64,000 nt of DNA from Mycolicibacterium llatzerense. Its GTDB lineage: Bacteria > Actinomycetota > Actinomycetes > Mycobacteriales > Mycobacteriaceae. The notes beneath the pieces are model-generated. The model saw only the letters and a program-made list of their open reading frames with translations, made no database searches and had not been told where the DNA came from. The position numbers and the translations under genes were made by a program. The stretch spans positions 124,001-188,000 of the forward strand of contig NZ_JXST01000001.1 of the NCBI RefSeq assembly GCF_000878195.1, given 5' to 3'. This document shows, in pieces, positions 59,743 through 64,000 of this stretch. The number at the start of each line of letters is the position of its first letter. Positions within the stretch are counted from its first letter, which is position 1.

Positions 59743-59875
59743 TTTCCTGCGTGCGCGCGTCGTTGCGCGGCCATACCGGGGGCGGAGTTCATTTTGGGGT
59801 CGCTCGCCACTGACGAGCGGCGCCAAAGTGCACGCGAAAAGCGGCGTGTTGCCGTACAAACACGCACGCTCGCGG

Positions 59876-60463
59876 TTAGGCGGACTCGAGTGGCTTGCGC
59901 TTCTTCGACTTGATGCCGACGCGGCCCCACAGAGAGAAGCCGCGGATGGTGACGCGCGGGGCGCCGGGGGTGCCCTGCTGTCCGAGGTGGTCGAACGCGC
60001 CCATCACACCGACACCGTGCACGTCGACGTTGACCTCCGGCGGCAGCAGGATGGTCTGCCCGCCGAAGATCGAGTAGGAGTGGATCTCGACGTCCGGTGA
60101 CGTGAAATCGGCGTACCGCAGATCGATGACGCCGCCGCCGAACAACGAGAACGACGTCAGCCGCTGCGGCACATTCCAGCGGCCCCGGCGCTCGAATCCG
60201 CTCATGATCGCCAATAACAGCGTCGAGGGTGCGGGGTGGCACTCGCCGCCCGCTTCCCACGGCGCGGTGGTGATGTAGGGCAGGTCAGAACTCAGCTTCG
60301 ACAGTTCGGCGTACGTCTGCGCGGAATAGGCGCGGTTCAGCCGGTCCTCGTACTCGGACATCGGCAGCCGTCCCTGCGCGGCCGCGTCGCTGAGGAGGTG
60401 AGCGACCTGTATCCGGTCGGTATCGACGACGCGCATCTGTGCGCGCGAACCTGGGGTGCTCAT
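59876..60463 (-). CDS. DUF1707/LiaF-like protein (Rv0966c-like)
   Basis: Protein of 195 residues, cytoplasmic. The N-terminal DUF1707 domain (about 11-65) shows RVVDTDRIQVAHLLSDAAAQ, GRLPMSEYEDRL and AYSAQTYAEL. The C-terminal half (FSLFGGGVIDLRYADF and SIFGGQTILLPPEVNVDV) is the LiaF-type beta-repeat with recurring FGG units. No membrane segment separates the two parts. TAGGCT (60471-60476, minus strand) lies 7 nt before ATG 60463. Function unknown, possibly envelope stress sensing by analogy with LiaF. Confidence 0.85.
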   Translation of the reverse strand: MSTPGSRAQMRVVDTDRIQVAHLLSDAAAQGRLPMSEYEDRLNRAYSAQTYAELSKLSSDLPYITTAPWEAGGECHPAPSTLLLAIMSGFERRGRWNVPQRLTSFSLFGGGVIDLRYADFTSPDVEIHSYSIFGGQTILLPPEVNVDVHGVGVMGAFDHLGQQGTPGAPRVTIRGFSLWGRVGIKSKKRKPLESA

Positions 60464-60470
60464 CAAGTCG

Positions 60471-60476
60471 AGCCTA
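60471..60476 (-). promoter_or_regulatory. -10 hexamer TAGGCT of the DUF1707 gene
   Basis: Minus-strand TAGGCT ends 7 nt before ATG 60463, giving little or no leader. Confidence 0.5.
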
Positions 60477-60553
60477 CGACGATCACAGGGACTTGCAAGG
60501 CTGATGTTGCAAACTGTGGCCGCATCGATGTCGGATCCGTTACGGGATGTGGA

Positions 60554-61321
60554 TCACTTATTCCAGTTCGGCTGCCGCTTCTGGAGGAACGCCATCATGC
60601 CTTCCCGCGCCTCGTCGGAGACGAACAGCTCCGCCGACTGCTTGGCCAGCTTCTGCGCGTCGCGGTCGAAGTCAGCCAGGATCGACGCCGTGGTCAGCGC
60701 CTTCGATGCGGCCAGGCCCTGCGGTGAACCCTTGGTGATCTCGTCCGTGAGCTTCGCGACCGCGGCCGGTACATCGTCGGTCGCGACCGTCACCAGGCCG
60801 ATCCGTTCGGCCTCCTCGGCGCCGAACTTCTCGCCCGTGACGAAATAGCGACCGGCCGCGCGGGCCGTCATCTTCGGCAGCAGCGTCAGCGAGATGATCG
60901 ACGGAGCCACCCCGATCCGGGCCTCGGTGAGCGCGAAGGTGCTGGCGGTGCCGGCGACCACCAGGTCGCAGGCACCGATCAACCCCATGCCGCCGGCCCG
61001 GACGTGACCGTCGATCGCGGCGATCACCGGAACGGGCAGCTCGAGGATCGACCGCAGTAACTGCGCCGCCTCCAGGGCCCGGGCAGCGGCGAGGTCGCCG
61101 GGGCTGCGCCCGGCCGCTTCACTCAGGTCGGCCCCGGCACAGAAGGTGCCGCCGGTGTGGCCCAGCACCACCACCCGGACGCCGGGCTCGGCAGCGGCAT
61201 CGGTGAGGCCCTGCCGCAACTGGTCCACCAGCGCGGTCGACATCGCATTGCGGTTGTGCGGTGAGTCCAGCGTCAGCCGGGCGACACCACTTTCGACGGA
61301 GTAATGGACCAGTGCGGTCAT
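60554..61321 (-). CDS. echA7: enoyl-CoA hydratase EchA7
   Basis: Crotonase-fold enzyme of 255 residues, hydrating an enoyl-CoA. NRNAMSTALVDQL, TFCAGADLSE and GHVRAGGMGLIGACDLVV are the usual motifs. The first catalytic glutamate of rat crotonase is Gly113 here (AGGMGL), while the second is kept as Glu133 in LTEARIG, a pattern also found in hydratases for branched substrates. It is downstream of fadE12 (11 nt gap) and accA2, and this order equals Rv0971c-Rv0973c. The module looks like leucine/isovalerate or terpenoid-type acyl-CoA degradation. Confidence 0.92.
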   Translation of the reverse strand: MTALVHYSVESGVARLTLDSPHNRNAMSTALVDQLRQGLTDAAAEPGVRVVVLGHTGGTFCAGADLSEAAGRSPGDLAAARALEAAQLLRSILELPVPVIAAIDGHVRAGGMGLIGACDLVVAGTASTFALTEARIGVAPSIISLTLLPKMTARAAGRYFVTGEKFGAEEAERIGLVTVATDDVPAAVAKLTDEITKGSPQGLAASKALTTASILADFDRDAQKLAKQSAELFVSDEAREGMMAFLQKRQPNWNK

Positions 61322-61332
61322 GAGGTCCCTCT

Positions 61333-62496
61333 TTAGTACGAGCGGGGCAGACCGAGTGAGGTCTGCGCCACGAAGTTAAGCACCATCTCGCGGCTGACCG
61401 GAGCGATCCGTCCCAGTCGCGACGCCGTGACGGCGGCAGCGATGCCGTACTCCTTGGTCAGGCCGTTGCCGCCGAGCGACTGGACGGCCTGATCGACCGC
61501 GCGCACCGAGGCCTCGCCCGCGGCGTACTTGGCCATGTTCGCGGCCTCGGCGGCGCCGAAGTCGTCGCCGGCGTCGTACAGCGTGGCGGCCTTCTGCATC
61601 ATCAGCTTGGCCAGCTCGAGCTCGATGTGAATCTGGGCCAGCGGGTGCGAGATGCCTTGATGGGCACCGACCGGGACCTTCCAGACCTGCCGGGTCTTGA
61701 CGTACTCGGTGGCGATCCGGATGGCGAGGCGACCGGTGCCGACGGCCATGGCCGCACCGATGATCCGCTCCGGGTTCAGACCGGCGAACAGCTGCGCGAT
61801 GGCGGCGTCCTCGGAGCCGACGAGGGCATCGGCGGGCAGCCGCACCTCGTCCAGGAACACCTGGAACTGGCTCTCGGGGCTGATGATCTCCATCTCGATC
61901 TTGGTCCAGCTCAGCCCGGGCGCATCGGTGGGCACCACGAACAGTGCCGGCTTCAGGTTGCCGGTCTTGTGGTCCTCGGTGCGCCCGACGACCAGCACGG
62001 CGTCGGCCTGGTCGATGCCGGAGATGAAGACCTTCTGCCCGGACAGGATCCAGTCGCCGCCGTCGCGACGGGCGGTCGTGGTGATGCGGTGGCTGTTGGA
62101 GCCGGCGTCGGGTTCGGTGATCGCGAACGCCATGGTGAACGAGCCGTCGGCGAGGCCCGGAACCCAACGCTTCTTCTGTGCCTCGGTGCCGTACTTGGAG
62201 ATGATGGTGCCGTTGATGGCCGACGAGACCACCATCATCAGCAGCGGACAGCCGTTCGCGGCCATCTCTTCCATGACCAGGCTCAGCTCGTACATGCCGG
62301 CACCGCCGCCGCCGTACTCCTCGGGCATGTTGACGCCCAGGAGGCCGAGTTTGCCTGCCTCAGCCCACAATTCATCGGTGTGCTGGCCGGCGCGGGCCTT
62401 CTCCAGGAAGTAGTCCTGGCCGAACTTGGAGGCCATGCCGACGACGGCCTCGCGCAGCGCCTGGCGCTCTTCGGATTCGATGAAAGACACGGTCAT
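61333..62496 (-). CDS. fadE12: acyl-CoA dehydrogenase FadE12
   Basis: Acyl-CoA dehydrogenase of 387 residues. LGVNMPEEYGGGGAGMYE, FAITEPDAGSNSHR (FAD and substrate) and the C-terminal QSLGGNGLTKEYGIA are present. The catalytic base is probably Glu243 in LNPERIIGA, the isovaleryl-type position, since the region after GGNGLTKEY lacks the MCAD-type EGT. The start overlaps the accA2 stop by 4 bp (ATGA). It is the middle of the accA2-fadE12-echA7 operon. Confidence 0.93.
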   Translation of the reverse strand: MTVSFIESEERQALREAVVGMASKFGQDYFLEKARAGQHTDELWAEAGKLGLLGVNMPEEYGGGGAGMYELSLVMEEMAANGCPLLMMVVSSAINGTIISKYGTEAQKKRWVPGLADGSFTMAFAITEPDAGSNSHRITTTARRDGGDWILSGQKVFISGIDQADAVLVVGRTEDHKTGNLKPALFVVPTDAPGLSWTKIEMEIISPESQFQVFLDEVRLPADALVGSEDAAIAQLFAGLNPERIIGAAMAVGTGRLAIRIATEYVKTRQVWKVPVGAHQGISHPLAQIHIELELAKLMMQKAATLYDAGDDFGAAEAANMAKYAAGEASVRAVDQAVQSLGGNGLTKEYGIAAAVTASRLGRIAPVSREMVLNFVAQTSLGLPRSY

Positions 62497-64000
62497 TCTC
62501 CTTCGGGGGTTTCTACGCGGGCCAGCACGGCGCCGACATCGACCTGTTGGCCGGGTTGCACGTTGAGTTCGGTGAGCACACCGGAATCCGGTGCGGCGAT
62601 GGTGTGTTCCATCTTCATGGCTTCCAGCCAGATCAGGGGCTGGCCGGCCGTGACCGCGTCGCCGACGGCCGCGCCGACCCGGACCACGAGACCGGGCATC
62701 GGGGCCAGGAGCGAACCTTGGGCCACCGCCGCGTCCGGGTCGGGGAACCGCGGCTGGGCCACGAGATGCACCGCGCCGGCGGGGGAGTCGACGAACACGT
62801 CCGCGCCGTATCGAGCGACGTCGAACGAGCGTTCAACTCCACCCCGCGACAACACGACCCGAGTCGGGTCGGTGGTCACCACGGTGACGTCGTCGCGGTC
62901 CGGCAGGTCGACGCCGTCGCGCGTGAACCGGTACCGCACCTGGTGCTCGGCGCCGGCTGCGTCAGCGTACGAACGACTCTGGTAGCCCGACGTGAGGTTC
63001 CGCCAGCCGCTCGGTGCGGCGCCGAAAATGGTTGCCGTGCTGCGGTTGTATGCCGCATCGGCCAGCGTCGCCGCGACCGCGGCCAACGTGACATCGGTGT
63101 CCGCCGGTGCCGCCAGTTCGGCCAGACCGTGCGTGTCGAAGAACGCGGTGTCGGTGTCACCGGTCAGGAAAGCGGGGTGCCGCAACACGTTCACGAGCAG
63201 ATCGCGGTTGGTGCGCAGGCCGTGGATACGAGCCCGCGACAGCGCATCGGCGAGGATCGCCGCGGCCCGGTCACGAGTCGGCGCGAACGAGATCACCTTG
63301 GCCAGCATCGGGTCGTAGAACACCGACACGACCGAACCGTCGACGATGCCGGAGTCGAGGCGCGTTCCGGCTCGGCCCAACAGGCTGAATTCGGTTCGGA
63401 CACCCGGTACCTCGAATCGGTGCACCGTGCCGGCCTGGGGCTGCCAGTCCTTCGCCGGGTCCTCGGCGTAGAGCCGGGCCTCGATCGAATGTCCTTGCGT
63501 GGCGGGCGGTTCCGCGGCGAGCGCGCCGCCATCGGCCACCTCCAGCTGCAGCTCGACCAGATCGAGTCCGGTGGTCTCCTCGGTGACCGGGTGCTCGACC
63601 TGCAGCCGGGTGTTCATCTCCAGGAAGAAGAATTCACCGTTCGCATCGGACATGAACTCGACGGTGCCGGCGCCGGTGTACCCGATCGCGGTGGCCGCCA
63701 ACCGAGCTGCCTCGAAAAGCTTTTCGCGCATCCCGGGGGTCCGCTCGACGAGCGGGGACGGTGCTTCCTCGATGACCTTCTGGTGCCGGCGCTGGATGGA
63801 GCACTCGCGTTCGCCGACGGCCCACACCGTGCCGTGGGCGTCGGCCATCACCTGCACCTCGATGTGGTGCCCGCTGGCCAGGTAGCGCTCGCAGAACACC
63901 GTCGGATCGCCGAACGCGGACTGGGCCTCGCGCTGCGCTGCCGCGACTTCGGCCGGCAGCGCGGACAATTCGCGAACTACCCGCATGCCGCGGCCGCCGC
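62493..64000 (-). CDS. accA2: acyl-CoA carboxylase alpha subunit AccA2 (5' end beyond the window)
   Basis: Biotin carboxylase/BCCP fusion subunit; 501 C-terminal residues are present and the frame is open at the right edge. Biotin carboxylase parts seen: GGRGMRVV (part of the ATP-grasp glycine loop), GHHIEVQVMADAHG, ERECSIQRRHQKVIEEAPSP and FLEMNTRLQVEHPVTEE. A middle domain follows, and the biotin lysine lies in EAMKMEH near the C-terminus. It needs a beta subunit (accD2, expected just upstream outside the window). It carboxylates an acyl-CoA made by the dehydrogenases of the same operon. Confidence 0.93.
   Translation of the reverse strand, partial: GGRGMRVVRELSALPAEVAAAQREAQSAFGDPTVFCERYLASGHHIEVQVMADAHGTVWAVGERECSIQRRHQKVIEEAPSPLVERTPGMREKLFEAARLAATAIGYTGAGTVEFMSDANGEFFFLEMNTRLQVEHPVTEETTGLDLVELQLEVADGGALAAEPPATQGHSIEARLYAEDPAKDWQPQAGTVHRFEVPGVRTEFSLLGRAGTRLDSGIVDGSVVSVFYDPMLAKVISFAPTRDRAAAILADALSRARIHGLRTNRDLLVNVLRHPAFLTGDTDTAFFDTHGLAELAAPADTDVTLAAVAATLADAAYNRSTATIFGAAPSGWRNLTSGYQSRSYADAAGAEHQVRYRFTRDGVDLPDRDDVTVVTTDPTRVVLSRGGVERSFDVARYGADVFVDSPAGAVHLVAQPRFPDPDAAVAQGSLLAPMPGLVVRVGAAVGDAVTAGQPLIWLEAMKMEHTIAAPDSGVLTELNVQPGQQVDVGAVLARVETPEGE

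Noticed and set aside
59743-59875. Small gene between the vWA and DUF1707 genes
   Set aside because: No frame with a plausible start or product; I see nothing in this gap beyond GC-rich sequence.

Overview
This 64 kb window is high-GC DNA from a mycobacterium, most likely an environmental, rapidly growing Mycolicibacterium-type species. The gene content and order follow the Mycobacterium tuberculosis Rv0926c-Rv0973c block as I recall it: an Rv0926c/Rv0927c pair, ku and ligD, an Rv0940c-type oxidoreductase, an Fpg/Nei glycosylase, an SDR, pgi, the intracellular chorismate mutase, uvrD1, an M23 peptidase, sucC-sucD, an Rv0953c-type oxidoreductase, Rv0954, Rv0955, purN, purH, an ATPase/vWA pair, a DUF1707 protein, echA7, fadE12 and accA2. 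Genes reported absent from M. tuberculosis (cobF) and a stand-alone rnhA argue for a non-tuberculous species. Ortholog names rest on remembered sequences, not on a search.

Layout. 0-14.5 kb is accessory: an MFS/PfpI/TetR operon, a secreted alpha/beta hydrolase, an F420-type oxidoreductase, a second MFS exporter followed by an OlsB-like N-acyltransferase and a lysine/ornithine N-hydroxylase, an Nramp metal transporter with an IdeR-like box, a large LuxR-type ATPase regulator, a LysR regulator and a GjpA-like exported protein. 14.6-23 kb holds the Rv0926c/0927c pair, the divergent ku-ligD NHEJ genes, and an overlapping four-gene operon (TetR, VOC, a 59-residue HhH protein, RNase H) facing a fadE. 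23-39.5 kb is conserved core: KstR-box oxidoreductase, AurF-like diiron protein, cobF, FUSC transporter, Fpg/Nei, a secreted and an intracellular chorismate mutase, pgi, uvrD1, M23 peptidase and sucCD.

39.6-49.3 kb interrupts the core with an S9 peptidase and its TetR (two perfect operators), a two-gene operon of P-loop ATPases behind a promoter with three 16-bp repeats, a degenerate gene fragment, a thiolase-like protein, a lipoprotein, a KstR-box oxidoreductase and an SfnG-like monooxygenase. 49.4-64 kb returns to core: Rv0954/Rv0955 membrane proteins, purN-purH, an AbiEi/DUF559 gene surrounded by related hairpins, an esterase, the ATPase/vWA pair, a DUF1707 protein, and the acyl-CoA module echA7-fadE12-accA2 running off the right edge.

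Two themes recur. Many genes look leaderless: a TANNNT -10 hexamer lies exactly 6 or 7 nt before the start codon. Convergent gene pairs are mostly separated by long, nearly perfect hairpins that look like bidirectional terminators. No tRNA, rRNA, CRISPR array or insertion sequence was seen.
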